Shown here one piece after another: positions 26,382 to 35,344 of a stretch of DNA of 64,000 nt. Made by a program: the position numbers and the translations under genes. This DNA is from Alphaproteobacteria bacterium (lineage in GTDB: Bacteria > Pseudomonadota > Alphaproteobacteria > Rickettsiales > UBA8987): positions 141,568 to 205,567 of the forward strand of contig JAUIFA010000004.1 in NCBI GenBank assembly GCA_030429625.1, in the 5' to 3' direction. The notes below the pieces were generated by a model. The model saw nothing but the letters and a program-made list of their open reading frames with translations. It ran no database searches and had not been told where the DNA came from. Numbering within the stretch: position 1 is the first letter of the stretch; each line of letters opens with the position of its first letter.

Positions 26382-26447
26382 TATTCCCTAACACTTACAG
26401 ACATAATATTCACAGGCAATTTAATTAAAGATTTGCGGTTATTTTGC

Positions 26448-26477
26448 TTGAAATTTCCCGCTAAAGTAGAGTATACT
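26448..26477 (+). promoter_or_regulatory. Candidate promoter of the single-domain response regulator
   Basis: TTGAAA (26448-26453) and TATACT (26472-26477) are separated by 18 bases. Their position inside the longest possible reading frame argues that the coding region begins later, at the TTG at 26514. Confidence 0.5.
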
Positions 26478-26513
26478 TCTCCTCAGGGTAGAGATATAAA
26501 AAGGTTTAGTGAA

Positions 26514-26918
26514 TTGAAAGCGCTCGTAAAAGTTTTGGTCATTGACGACAATGAGTTCAATCTTGATATTATTAATGAGTATATGGAAGACGTTGGCTTT
26601 GACGTTGTATGTAAAAGCAATGCGGTTATTGCGCTTAAATATCTTGAGGAAAACCCAAAGGGCATTGATATTATTATTTTAGATAACATGATGCCACATA
26701 TGTATGGCATCGATATGCTGAGAAAAATTAAGACGGATGAAAGGTTTAAGCACATACCGGTGGTTATGGTGACTGCCTGTAATGATAACAATACCATAGA
26801 AGAATGTATGTTGGAAGGAGCTTCTGGGTATATTACCAAGCCTTTTGAACGGGACGCTTTGGTTCATACCATACGCAGAGCGTTGCGCGATATTATTGGC
26901 CCTGTCAGTGATTTCTAA
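26514..26918 (+). CDS. Single-domain (CheY/DivK-like) response regulator
   Basis: About 134 residues consisting of a receiver domain only: VLVIDDNEFN (acid pocket), the phospho-acceptor Asp in IIILDNMMP, Thr in VVMVTACND and Lys in GYITKPFERD. There is no output domain, so it must act by protein-protein contact or in a phosphorelay. The start is uncertain. A longer frame from 26433 adds a basic, non-conserved leader that contains the putative promoter. TTG at 26514 with AAAAGG upstream gives a normal receiver length. No cognate kinase is adjacent. It overlaps the convergent mutT by 14 bp. Confidence 0.85.
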   Translation: MKALVKVLVIDDNEFNLDIINEYMEDVGFDVVCKSNAVIALKYLEENPKGIDIIILDNMMPHMYGIDMLRKIKTDERFKHIPVVMVTACNDNNTIEECMLEGASGYITKPFERDALVHTIRRALRDIIGPVSDF

Positions 26919-27321
26919 CATAGTGGAGAATTTTCGGTATAAGGGGGATATTTGCAGGTAGTAAGGTGTATTTTTCCAAATCTTCAACTTTTATCCAGCC
27001 AACTTCCTGGCCTTCTTTTCCCATAATCTCCCCCTCCCAATCTATGGCCGCAAAAATATCTACGGTTACTTTATAGGCAGGCGCATTTTCTGGTTTTCGT
27101 ATTTCGCAGAGCGTTTCAAAAAGACGTAGATTGATTATTTGCGCCCCAACCTCTTCCCTTGCCTCCCTTCTGGCAGCAGATTCTGCTGTTTCATTTTCTT
27201 CGAGCTTCCCCCCTGGAAATTCCCAATAATCTGGATAGATTTGATCCTTCCTGCGCTTGGAAATAAGAATCTCCCCATTGTTGTTGATTAGGAGAATGGC
27301 GGCGGCTTTTACGGTCTGCAC
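26905..27321 (-). CDS. mutT: MutT-like Nudix hydrolase (8-oxo-dGTP diphosphatase)
   Basis: A 138-residue Nudix enzyme of MutT type, expected to remove oxidised dGTP from the nucleotide pool. The Nudix box is complete: GGKLEENETAESAARREAREEVGA contains the REAREEVG helix. WEFPGGK precedes it. The start is GTG (27319-27321), 8 bp after argJ, so it is probably translated from the argJ message. Confidence 0.9.
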   Translation of the reverse strand: MQTVKAAAILLINNNGEILISKRRKDQIYPDYWEFPGGKLEENETAESAARREAREEVGAQIINLRLFETLCEIRKPENAPAYKVTVDIFAAIDWEGEIMGKEGQEVGWIKVEDLEKYTLLPANIPLIPKILHYVRNH

Positions 27322-27329
27322 AATAAATA

Positions 27330-28556
27330 CTAACTGCGATAATCAACATTGATATCAATGTATTTATGGGTCAGGTCGGTGGTCCATACGGTGGCTTGTC
27401 CAGCACCAACCCCCACATTGGCTGAAATATCAATGTAGGAATTCTTCATGTAAACGGATGTGGCCTCTTCGACATAGTCTTTATTCAAAGTGCCATTGAC
27501 AGCAATAAGACTGTCACCAATCCAGATGGAGGTTTGATCCCGCTCTATTTTTTCACCGGATTTGCCGATGGCCATCGCAATTCTACCCCAATTGGCATCT
27601 TCACCGGCAATGGCGCATTTGACTAAAGGCGAATTGGCAACACAAAGGGCGATGGTTCTCGCGGCTTTATCAGACTCAGCGCCTTTGATGTTCACGGTGA
27701 TAAATTTACTGATACCTTCGCCGTCTTTGACAACAAGCTGTGCTAATTCTCTGTTTATCTGGCTGAACTTTTCTCTAAAGTCGGCCAGAACCGGATCGTC
27801 TTTGCTAAGGATTTCATGATGTTCTTTCTCGCCGGTGGCAAAGGCAAGCACCGTATCGCTGGTGGACGTATCGCTGTCAACCGTAATGGCGTTGTAGGAT
27901 TTCTCGGTTTCTTCACAGAGCATGTCTTGTAGCACTGAGGCCGGAATTTTTGCATCGGTAAAAACATAACCCAGCATGGTGGCCATGTTGGGTTGAATCA
28001 TCCCAGACCCTTTAATAAAGCCATTTAATATGACTTCCACTCCAAAAATGTCTGCCTTAAGACTAATGCCTTTGGTAAAAGTATCCGTGGTGTTAATGGC
28101 ATTGGCTGCCCTTTCCCAATTGTTTGGGGACAAATTCTCTTTTAATGCGGGCAGTGCTTTTATAAGCAAATCGGTGTTGATATTCGCGCCGATGATGCCG
28201 GTTGAACTAACATAGACTTCGTCTTCTTCGCAGCCAAGAAGCTTTGAAACCCCCATCACAGTCTCTTTAACGGCTGTTTTTCCTGCCTCTCCAGTGGTCA
28301 CGTTGGCAATTCCGGCATTAACCACCAATGCTCGTGCTTTGTGTTTTGGTAGAATCTGCCTGCACCAATCAACAGGAATACCGCACATAGCGTTTTTTGT
28401 AAATACTCCCGCTACCTGTGTACCTTGAGTAAACTCAACCATCATTAAATCATCACGATTTTTGTATTTCATCCCTGTGCTCGTTGCAGCAAGTCGGATG
28501 CCACCTATTGGCGGCATGTCTGGGAAATCAACAGCAAAGGGCGATGGAGCAATCAT
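27330..28556 (-). CDS. argJ: Bifunctional glutamate N-acetyltransferase/amino-acid acetyltransferase
   Basis: ArgJ transfers acetyl from N-acetylornithine to glutamate in the cyclic arginine pathway. The 408-residue proenzyme cleaves itself before the Thr in MIQPNMATMLGY, which is intact. The N-terminal region FTKNAMCGIPVDWCR and the C-terminal GEDANWGRIAMAIGKSG are typical. Its presence shows that arginine synthesis is retained. Confidence 0.96.
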   Translation of the reverse strand: MIAPSPFAVDFPDMPPIGGIRLAATSTGMKYKNRDDLMMVEFTQGTQVAGVFTKNAMCGIPVDWCRQILPKHKARALVVNAGIANVTTGEAGKTAVKETVMGVSKLLGCEEDEVYVSSTGIIGANINTDLLIKALPALKENLSPNNWERAANAINTTDTFTKGISLKADIFGVEVILNGFIKGSGMIQPNMATMLGYVFTDAKIPASVLQDMLCEETEKSYNAITVDSDTSTSDTVLAFATGEKEHHEILSKDDPVLADFREKFSQINRELAQLVVKDGEGISKFITVNIKGAESDKAARTIALCVANSPLVKCAIAGEDANWGRIAMAIGKSGEKIERDQTSIWIGDSLIAVNGTLNKDYVEEATSVYMKNSYIDISANVGVGAGQATVWTTDLTHKYIDINVDYRS

Positions 28557-28645
28557 TTTATCAACTCACAAAAACAAAATTAAAAAAGGAAGAACTTATA
28601 GCCCATTATCAATTTGGGTGCAATTATAAAAATTATAACAATAGA

Positions 28646-29572
28646 TTAGATCATTACTTCTTTGGGCAGCTTGAATTTGGTACTCTCTTCCTTTCCTGCC
28701 ATAATTTCTACCGAACAATTATCCGACAAAGACATAATTTCTGTAATTACCCCTTGTACTAACTCTTCTGGGGCAGAGGCTCCGGCCGTAATCCCAACAA
28801 TATTCATATTCTTAAGCCAGAGCGGGTTGATGTCTGTCGCGCAATCAATCAAATAGGAAGGAGTGCCTCTTTCCTCACCCAAATCACGAAGGCGATTGGA
28901 GTTGGAACTGTTTTTTGAGCCGACTACCAATAATAAGTCCACCATTTGTGCAAGCTGGGAAACCGCGTCCTGTCTGTTCTGGGTGGCATAGCAAATATCT
29001 CTAAGATCAGGGCCTTTAATGTTAGGGAAGCGTAATTTTAATGCGCCAATGATGCCACTTGTTTCGTTTACGCTCAATGTTGTTTGGGTGACATAGGCCA
29101 ACTTATTTGGGTCATTGACCTTGATATGCGCCACATCATCAGCATGTTGTACAAGAATCACCCCACTTCTAACCCGCCCTGACGTACCTTCGACTTCAGG
29201 GTGGCCAGCATGACCAATTAAAATAATCTGGCGGCCTTCCTTTTCTGCACGCTGTGCCTCTTTATGCACTTTTTGAACCAAGGGGCAGGTGGCATCAATG
29301 GTAGGAAGATCACGCAGTTTTGCCTCATCTTCTACTTTCTCAGAAACACCGTGGGCACTAAAGACTGTCATTGCCCCAGTAGGAATTTCATCTATTTCTT
29401 CAACAAAAACTGCCCCTTTTGAGCGTAAATCCTCAACGACATGTTTGTTGTGAACAATTTCGTGGCGAACATAGATGGGCGCACCGTATATTTCTAGGGC
29501 GCGCTCAACAATATGAATAGCGCGGTCAACACCGGCGCAGAAGCCACGAGGCTGAGCAAGAATTATTTTCAT
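28646..29572 (-). CDS. ispH: 4-hydroxy-3-methylbut-2-enyl diphosphate reductase
   Basis: Last enzyme of the MEP isoprenoid pathway, with an Fe-S cluster. It is 308 residues. The three cluster cysteines are seen in [26 protein letters not shown] and [24 protein letters not shown] and [10 protein letters not shown] are conserved. An 89-bp AT-rich gap separates it from argJ downstream. The gene for an unknown membrane protein lies 12 bp upstream on the same strand. Confidence 0.96.
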   Translation of the reverse strand: MKIILAQPRGFCAGVDRAIHIVERALEIYGAPIYVRHEIVHNKHVVEDLRSKGAVFVEEIDEIPTGAMTVFSAHGVSEKVEDEAKLRDLPTIDATCPLVQKVHKEAQRAEKEGRQIILIGHAGHPEVEGTSGRVRSGVILVQHADDVAHIKVNDPNKLAYVTQTTLSVNETSGIIGALKLRFPNIKGPDLRDICYATQNRQDAVSQLAQMVDLLLVVGSKNSSNSNRLRDLGEERGTPSYLIDCATDINPLWLKNMNIVGITAGASAPEELVQGVITEIMSLSDNCSVEIMAGKEESTKFKLPKEVMI

Positions 29573-29584
29573 GCCTATAAAATA

Positions 29585-30178
29585 TCACTCGGCAGGAATA
29601 ATGCAATTATATTGCGTAGCAAAGTAGGCAATAATGTAAAAGATTATCAGGACAGAGCCATAAGCCGTGGCACAGAAAATAATAAAATGATGAATCAAGT
29701 CCTTAGGTTTGATTTTTTCTAGATCCAGCGGGTCAAGAAGAGAGCCATCTTTTTTTAATGGAGAATAGGACAAGATGACATAGTTTTCCCATAATATACG
29801 GAAAATGAATGTCAGAAAGAGCATGCAAATAATGATGCTGCTAAAAGAATCCGAAAAGCTAATGAGTCGAACCAAGCAAAGGGCAAAAATATACAGAGAG
29901 AACTGTAAAATAGGCAGCCAGATTGTGTAACGAAATTTTAATTTTAAAATGGGGGAAGAAAAGTTATTGTACATGCTAAAGGAAACCCTGTCCAACAAAA
30001 GCATCATAAAAGAAAACGTTGCCGCAAGAGTTAAGATACCAATCCACATATTGTCATAATAAAAATCAGACAACCCACATGTAACATCCCTGACAAACTC
30101 AGCATGCGCCTCAAATGGTACAAAAGTAAGCATAAGAAACGTAAATAACAATGTGAATAGGTTCTGTTTTTTCATCAT
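29585..30178 (-). CDS. Unknown membrane protein with signal sequence and four or five membrane segments
   Basis: About 197 residues from the ATGATG at 30173-30178. I rejected the longer frame to 30313 because it would place the hydrophobic signal sequence (LFTLLFTFLMLTFVPFEAHA) internally. After it come hydrophobic stretches near MWIGILTLAATFSFMMLLL, IWLPILQFSLYIFALCLVRL, SSIIICMLFLTFIFRILW and HHFIIFCATAYGSVLIIFYIIAYF. The family is not recognised. It is probably co-transcribed with ispH. Confidence 0.7.
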   Translation of the reverse strand: MMKKQNLFTLLFTFLMLTFVPFEAHAEFVRDVTCGLSDFYYDNMWIGILTLAATFSFMMLLLDRVSFSMYNNFSSPILKLKFRYTIWLPILQFSLYIFALCLVRLISFSDSFSSIIICMLFLTFIFRILWENYVILSYSPLKKDGSLLDPLDLEKIKPKDLIHHFIIFCATAYGSVLIIFYIIAYFATQYNCIIPAE

Positions 30179-30281
30179 CCGTATACCCATGTACATTTTT
30201 ACTATAAATTGAACGAACATGCAAGTTTTGTAATGGATCTTAGAAGCAATTGATAAAAAAGAGCCTGAAAGATAAAATATG

Positions 30282-30310
30282 TTGGCATTATACCATACTA
30301 TGCCTATAGT
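30282..30310 (+). promoter_or_regulatory. Promoter of the nitronate monooxygenase gene
   Basis: TTGGCA (30282-30287) and TATAGT (30305-30310) are spaced by 17 bases, about 30 bases upstream of the ATG. Confidence 0.6.
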
Positions 30311-30340
30311 CACATTGCTTAGAATTAGAAAAGAAGATAT

Positions 30341-31738
30341 ATGAAAGAACTAAATTCTGTTATTGTCTCTGGTAAAGAGGTGCTTCCAATTATTGAGGGT
30401 GGTAAAGGTATCGGTGCTTCTAATGGGTTTAGTGCGGGTGCGATGGCTGCTGCTGGGGGTGTTGGGACATTTTCCGGTGCCAATGCGTTGACCTATGATG
30501 AGAACGGCATACCGTATCCGGCAGAATATAAAACCGCCACACGCAGAGAACGTCATGAAGAGCTTGTGGAGCAGGGTGTCCGTGGGGGCATACAGCAGGC
30601 ACAGATTGCCAGAGATATTTGCGGTGGCAAATCACCGGTGCACATAAACGTGTTGTGGGAACAGGGCGGTGCGGAGCGCATTCTACGCGGGGTTCTTGAG
30701 GGAGCGAAAGGACTTATCAGCGGCATTACATGTGGGGCGGGCATGCCGTATCGTTTGGGTGAAATTGCCACGGAATACAATGTCTATTACTATCCGATTG
30801 TTTCATCAGCGCGCGCATTTCGTGCTTTGTGGAAACGGGGCTATAATAAACGTTCTGAACTACTTGGTGGTGTGGTGTATGAGGATCCTTGGCTTGCCGG
30901 CGGACATAATGGGCTGTCCAACAGTGAAAACCCTCTGGAGCCGCAACGGCCTTATGAAAGAATTGTTGCCCTGCGTGCGTATATGGATGAAGTTGGGTTG
31001 CAGCATGTTCCTATCGTTATGGCTGGAGGAGTGTGGCATTTGGAAGATTTTGAGGACTGGCTAGACAATCCAGAAATTGGGTTGATCACGTTTCAGTTTG
31101 GTACACGAACCCTGCTAACCAAAGAAAGCCCTATTCCAGAAGAATGGAAGCAGAAATTATTTGATGTGAAGGAAGGCGAGGTCCTTTTACATAAATTTAG
31201 CCCAACGGGCTTTTATTCCTCCGCAGTTAAGAACGGCCTCCTGAATATGCTTATTGGGCGTTCAGAACGTCAAGTGCCATACAGTGCAAAACCTGAAGGC
31301 GATAAGGTTGTAGAATTTCCATTTGGGAGACGGGGCAGGCCGATATATCTTACTGCAGAAGACAAGGCAAAAACAGAACAATATATTGCTGCTGGTTACG
31401 ATGTTCCGATGAAAACACCCGATGAGACGATCGTTTTTGTCGACGAAGAAGAAAGTCAGAAAATATTAAAAAGCCAAGCCGATTGTATGGGGTGTTTAAG
31501 TCATTGCTCGTTTAGCAATTGGAAAGATTACGATGATTTTACAACGGGAAAGAGAGCCGACCCACGCAGTTTTTGTATCCAAGAGAGGTTGCAGGGTGCT
31601 ATTCGGGGGGAAGATCTTGAGAAACAACTGGTTTTTGCGGGTCACAATGCTTACAAATTTGGCCAAGATCCCTTTTACAAAGACAGGTTTATCCCGACAG
31701 TTCAGCAGTTGGTTGATCGTATCATGACGGGCAAATAA
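30341..31738 (+). CDS. Nitronate monooxygenase-family FMN enzyme with Cys-rich tail
   Basis: A 465-residue FMN-dependent TIM-barrel protein of the 2-nitropropane dioxygenase/nitronate monooxygenase family. Recognisable parts are PIIEGGKGIGASNGFSAGAMAAAGGVGTFSG near the N-terminus, GITCGAGMP, HVPIVMAGGVW and GLITFQFGTRTLLTKES, a phosphate-binding region. It is about 100 residues longer than typical members, and the extra C-terminal part has a cluster DCMGCLSHCSF that might bind metal or an Fe-S centre. The substrate is unknown: nitronate detoxification by family, but these long alphaproteobacterial forms are uncharacterised to my knowledge. Confidence 0.87.
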   Translation: MKELNSVIVSGKEVLPIIEGGKGIGASNGFSAGAMAAAGGVGTFSGANALTYDENGIPYPAEYKTATRRERHEELVEQGVRGGIQQAQIARDICGGKSPVHINVLWEQGGAERILRGVLEGAKGLISGITCGAGMPYRLGEIATEYNVYYYPIVSSARAFRALWKRGYNKRSELLGGVVYEDPWLAGGHNGLSNSENPLEPQRPYERIVALRAYMDEVGLQHVPIVMAGGVWHLEDFEDWLDNPEIGLITFQFGTRTLLTKESPIPEEWKQKLFDVKEGEVLLHKFSPTGFYSSAVKNGLLNMLIGRSERQVPYSAKPEGDKVVEFPFGRRGRPIYLTAEDKAKTEQYIAAGYDVPMKTPDETIVFVDEEESQKILKSQADCMGCLSHCSFSNWKDYDDFTTGKRADPRSFCIQERLQGAIRGEDLEKQLVFAGHNAYKFGQDPFYKDRFIPTVQQLVDRIMTGK

Positions 31739-31747
31739 GGCAATTTA

Positions 31748-32224
31748 TTAATTACTTTCTTCGGGGTAAATGCCCCACAGGCTCTCGCGGCTAATCCAGC
31801 CTTTATAATCGTTAACCGCAACTCGGCAGGCGGTCTGTGTGCATGAAAGCAAAGAGCCGTTCACACCCACTTCCACCCGTGCTACGGGTGCGGAATCTTT
31901 ATGGGAACTTTTGCGCATAATTTGTGCAGTGCCGGTGATAACTACGGTTCTGCGGTTGCTTAACATGCTTCGATGAATCCACCCTTCGTCCCCCTGTATG
32001 TCCTTTATTCTACGCCATTGTTTGTTTTCTGCAATGACCTCCACAGGCATATCCGGTCTGACCATCACCCATTCTATACGGTAGCGTAAACCAGGGCCAG
32101 AACGCACATTGGCTTCTGGAGCCTTCACAGTAACAAATCGGGGTAATTTTAAATTAGTGCGCGCATGTGCGGCCGAGGAAAAAAAACATATAAGCACTGT
32201 TACGATTATCAATAAACGTATCAC
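31748..32224 (-). CDS. Secreted protein with bacterial SH3-like domains
   Basis: A 158-residue exported protein. A signal peptide (VIRLLIIVTVLICFFSSAAHA) is followed by an SH3-type repeat (VTVKAPEANVRSGPGLRYRIEWVMVRPDMPVEVIAENKQWRRIKDIQGDEGWIHRSML) and a second half ending VNDYKGWISRESLWGIYPEE. Such proteins are common in alphaproteobacteria and probably bind peptidoglycan in the periplasm. I favour the GTG at 32224 because GAGG sits six bases upstream; ATG 32230 and GTG 32236 are alternatives. The convergent nitronate monooxygenase ends 9 bp away. Confidence 0.87.
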   Translation of the reverse strand: MIRLLIIVTVLICFFSSAAHARTNLKLPRFVTVKAPEANVRSGPGLRYRIEWVMVRPDMPVEVIAENKQWRRIKDIQGDEGWIHRSMLSNRRTVVITGTAQIMRKSSHKDSAPVARVEVGVNGSLLSCTQTACRVAVNDYKGWISRESLWGIYPEESN

Positions 32225-32304
32225 AACCATCCTCACAAGGTATAAGTGTCCACAAATTACAGAAGGATTTTATACTTTATAGAAGATAAGATGAAAAGAA
32301 AAAA

Positions 32305-34347
32305 TTAAGGGGCGGCCTGCAAAATAACATAAACCAGCGTAGTGGTACATACCAGATATGAGATCCCAACGGCGATCCTTAAGCCAAATTGATAGGCCAT
32401 GTTTTGAATGTTACTTTGTTGTTTTAACTGAGCAATGTTGTATGTCAGGGTCTTGTAATGGCTTCTGGCCTCTTTAAAACCATATAAATCTTTTCTGGCA
32501 TATTCAGGGTCAGAAATGATTTTAAATAATTGTTGCATGTTGCCTTCTTCAGCCGCTTTTTTAAGCTTTTCTTTCATCGAGCGTTGGATGACGCGGCTGT
32601 TGAGACTATCAGTAAGGGTGGAGAGCCTTTCGGTCATCCATGAGGTAAGGCTTTTAACCTCTCCCACCTGCCCCTCAGCTTGTGCCACGGTGAGCATGCC
32701 AACCATTAAAACCTGAGGGTTTTTTGCAACGTAAGGAAAGTTTTGCAGACTACGAATACGTATGTCATCGTTTAGGTCAATTCGGCTGGCGATGAAAGCA
32801 CCAATATGCCGGTCTATAGGGTCTTCGTTTTTATCACCGGAGAAGTGATCCAGCCCCTCAAGCACCTCTTCGAGGGTCACGACGTAATAGTTTTGCAGAA
32901 TTTTGCTTTGGCAGGGCATGCCCGGATTCATCTCATATAAGGCACGTTCCATACCAAAACCCACACCCTTCTTTGTGATGTATTTACGAATTTGCCTTGG
33001 TCGCCAATGCAAATCTTTAAGTTTGAAATCGGAGTGTTCAGATTGGTTGTTCACCCAATAATCAAGCAGGCCGCTGCTTAAGATGCCGGAAAGTTGTTCA
33101 AGTTCATCCTCTTTTTTGTTGATGTAATTATTTGCCAAGGCAAAGCCAATGCCTGAAATATGCCCGGAAAAATCTTTAAACCGGATTGGACCATCAGGAT
33201 CCAGCAAGGTTATCAAATACATCAATTTGTTGTCCTGAAGGATCAGTTCGGTACGTCCTAATGAGAGTGTATTAATTCGGTTTGCCAGTTCTTGATTCTT
33301 TACAGACAGAGAAATCCAACGGACAATCTCAATCAGTTTTAGTTCTTTTTTTGCCTGTGCCCAGTTCTTGTGGATTGCGTTGGCAAGGGCTTTGCAGCCA
33401 AAATATTCCTGCTCGTTAAATTCAAAAGAAGTAACGCCTTGCCGGTGAATTTTTGACGTTGGCGGGGAAGGCTCTTCACGATTATGCCATCGGTCAATGG
33501 TTTCGGCATCCCATCGTAAATGACGCTCATCACACATCAACCCCTTAACCAAATTGTCCATATGTCTGGAAATACTAAAACCCACTGTGGCGCGGATAAA
33601 CACAATGGACGATTCGTAACTGCCATTTTCCAGGCGGATGCGTGCTACCAGATCGCGAGGGAATGTTTTAAAAGGAATGCGCCCAGAGAGCATGTATAAG
33701 ACCAACATACCAAACGAATAATAATCGCTGGTAAGATCCATTTCCCCTTTGCAAGCACTGTGGCACAACAGCTGATCTATGGCATCAAAAGCTTGATTCT
33801 GACTGTTGCCACTGATATCAGAAATGCATTCTCCAACAAGCAATTGCCCCCTCTCGGCATCAAAATAAACTTTATCTGGATTGATAGATCCGTGGACAAT
33901 GTGGTTGTCGTTGAGCAAAGACAAAACCGAAGAGAGTTGTTTGGACAGGGCCGAAACAACAATGGATTCTCCAAAAGGTCCGTTATTATCAATATGTTCG
34001 GATAACACTTTCCCAGTGGGTTTTCTCAGTATGACAGCAAATTTTTCAGATTTTGACGAACTTAAGATCAGTTTGCCATAATCCACCAGCCCTTGGAGAT
34101 TGGGGTGTCGTATGTTTTTTAAACGACGGATGGTTGCCAGCCGTGTAGGAAATTCCGGATTAAATATAAGCGCGTATAATGAATTAGGAGCGTTCTCCCC
34201 AGAGCTGTCCACAACATCATAGGCGTTTGCATGCTCGGAGGAAAATTCCGCAATGGAGGAACCAACTTGAACCTGATATTTTTCGTTAAGATAGCCTTTA
34301 CTGAGCTCGACAACGTCTTCTCTTGTCTCAAGTTCAAATTCAGCCAT
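32305..34347 (-). CDS. Large membrane-anchored protein-kinase-like protein with degenerate catalytic motifs
   Basis: A 680-residue protein. Residues of about 20-290 have a Ser/Thr kinase fold pattern: an RRLKNIRHPNL helix, VVHG-like IVHGSINPDKVYFD in place of HRDxKxxN, and LTSDYYSFGMLVLYMLSGRIPF (subdomain IX). The catalytic Asp of HRD is replaced by Ser, no DFG is visible (LLVGECISDISG), and no glycine loop or clear beta-3 Lys is seen, so it is probably a pseudokinase. Residues 300-630 are helical and unassigned. A single transmembrane segment near the C-terminus (IAVGISYLVCTTTLVYVILQ) anchors it with the kinase-like part in the cytoplasm. The SH3-protein gene follows on the same strand. Confidence 0.82.
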   Translation of the reverse strand: MAEFELETREDVVELSKGYLNEKYQVQVGSSIAEFSSEHANAYDVVDSSGENAPNSLYALIFNPEFPTRLATIRRLKNIRHPNLQGLVDYGKLILSSSKSEKFAVILRKPTGKVLSEHIDNNGPFGESIVVSALSKQLSSVLSLLNDNHIVHGSINPDKVYFDAERGQLLVGECISDISGNSQNQAFDAIDQLLCHSACKGEMDLTSDYYSFGMLVLYMLSGRIPFKTFPRDLVARIRLENGSYESSIVFIRATVGFSISRHMDNLVKGLMCDERHLRWDAETIDRWHNREEPSPPTSKIHRQGVTSFEFNEQEYFGCKALANAIHKNWAQAKKELKLIEIVRWISLSVKNQELANRINTLSLGRTELILQDNKLMYLITLLDPDGPIRFKDFSGHISGIGFALANNYINKKEDELEQLSGILSSGLLDYWVNNQSEHSDFKLKDLHWRPRQIRKYITKKGVGFGMERALYEMNPGMPCQSKILQNYYVVTLEEVLEGLDHFSGDKNEDPIDRHIGAFIASRIDLNDDIRIRSLQNFPYVAKNPQVLMVGMLTVAQAEGQVGEVKSLTSWMTERLSTLTDSLNSRVIQRSMKEKLKKAAEEGNMQQLFKIISDPEYARKDLYGFKEARSHYKTLTYNIAQLKQQSNIQNMAYQFGLRIAVGISYLVCTTTLVYVILQAAP

Positions 34348-34453
34348 GTCCCCTATATCCCTTCTTGCGGATAAAACAAATTATAATTAACATATCATAC
34401 CGAAATACGAATCTCTTTTCAAAAGATAATTTATCTTGTGGCAATAAGAGAGG

Positions 34454-35212
34454 TTATATGTTGCCTTTTGCTATAAAAAACCCATTGCGATATTCGGGCT
34501 TTCCATAGGCGAATGCTTCCCCTTCAGCGGTTGTTACATTGCCGCCTGCTGCCAGAAGCACAGCATGTGCTGCGGCAGTATCCCATTCCATTGTTGGGCC
34601 AAAGCGTGGATAAATATCTGCCTTTCCTTCAGCAACATAGCAGAATTTCAGGGAACTTCCTGCGGAATTAAATTCTTTTACGTTAAGTGTCTGAACATAA
34701 TCCTTGGTTTCTTGCGTTAAGTGTGATTTGCTGGCCATCACTACCAGCGGCTGACCTTTAGCATCACGAACGCAGATTTTTTCAGCATCCCCATTTCCAT
34801 AAATCAATTTATACGCTCCGTCGTCCCCGGTGTAGTACATTGCTTTTTGTGCGGGGATATAGACCACACCTAAAATTGGCATGCCGTTTTTTATTAGTCC
34901 AATATTGACCGTAAATTCATCTGTGCGTTGGATATAGCTTTTGGTTCCGTCCAGCGGGTCAACCAGAAAAAATACGTCGCGACTGCTAAACTGCTGGTTT
35001 TTCTCTTCTTCCGAAACAATGTTGATTTCAGGGGCAAGCTGTTTGAGCTTTTCAACGATGTATGTGTTGGCGGCAAGGTCTGCGCTGGTGACAGGAGATT
35101 CATCCTCTTTTATTTCCACCTTAATTTCACCACTGTAATGCTGCATAATGATTTGACCCGCATTGTAAGCGATGTCAACCAAAGGAAGAATAAGGTGTTT
35201 GTAACAATCCAT
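34454..35212 (-). CDS. cysQ: 3'(2'),5'-bisphosphate nucleotidase CysQ
   Basis: A 252-residue inositol-monophosphatase-fold phosphatase that removes PAP from sulfate assimilation. Motifs: VTSADLAANTYIVEKL, SEEEK, DPLDGTKSYI (metal ligands) and MEWDTAAAHAVLLAAGG. I chose the ATG at 35212, which has GGAG six bases upstream; upstream frames to 35380 add a non-conserved hydrophobic leader and would overlap the divergent glutamate dehydrogenase gene. Confidence 0.92.
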   Translation of the reverse strand: MDCYKHLILPLVDIAYNAGQIIMQHYSGEIKVEIKEDESPVTSADLAANTYIVEKLKQLAPEINIVSEEEKNQQFSSRDVFFLVDPLDGTKSYIQRTDEFTVNIGLIKNGMPILGVVYIPAQKAMYYTGDDGAYKLIYGNGDAEKICVRDAKGQPLVVMASKSHLTQETKDYVQTLNVKEFNSAGSSLKFCYVAEGKADIYPRFGPTMEWDTAAAHAVLLAAGGNVTTAEGEAFAYGKPEYRNGFFIAKGNI

Positions 35213-35344
35213 TTTGTCTCCAAGTAGAATTAAAAGCTGAGACATAATGAACGCGATATGTGTTTCTAGCAAGATTTTTCGTGCAAAATTGGACAAATTA
35301 ATGTACAGAAATAGAGAGAATTTTGCTAATCTATGTGAGTCATT

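Noticed and set aside
30179..30313. 45-residue extension of the unknown membrane protein
   Set aside because: It would bury the evident signal sequence internally and occupies the divergent promoter region of the nitronate monooxygenase gene.
34423..34437. Dyad AAGATAA-T-TTATCTT between cysQ and the kinase-like gene
   Set aside because: Short and AT-rich; could easily arise by chance. Mentioned only for its likeness to the palindrome at 50259.
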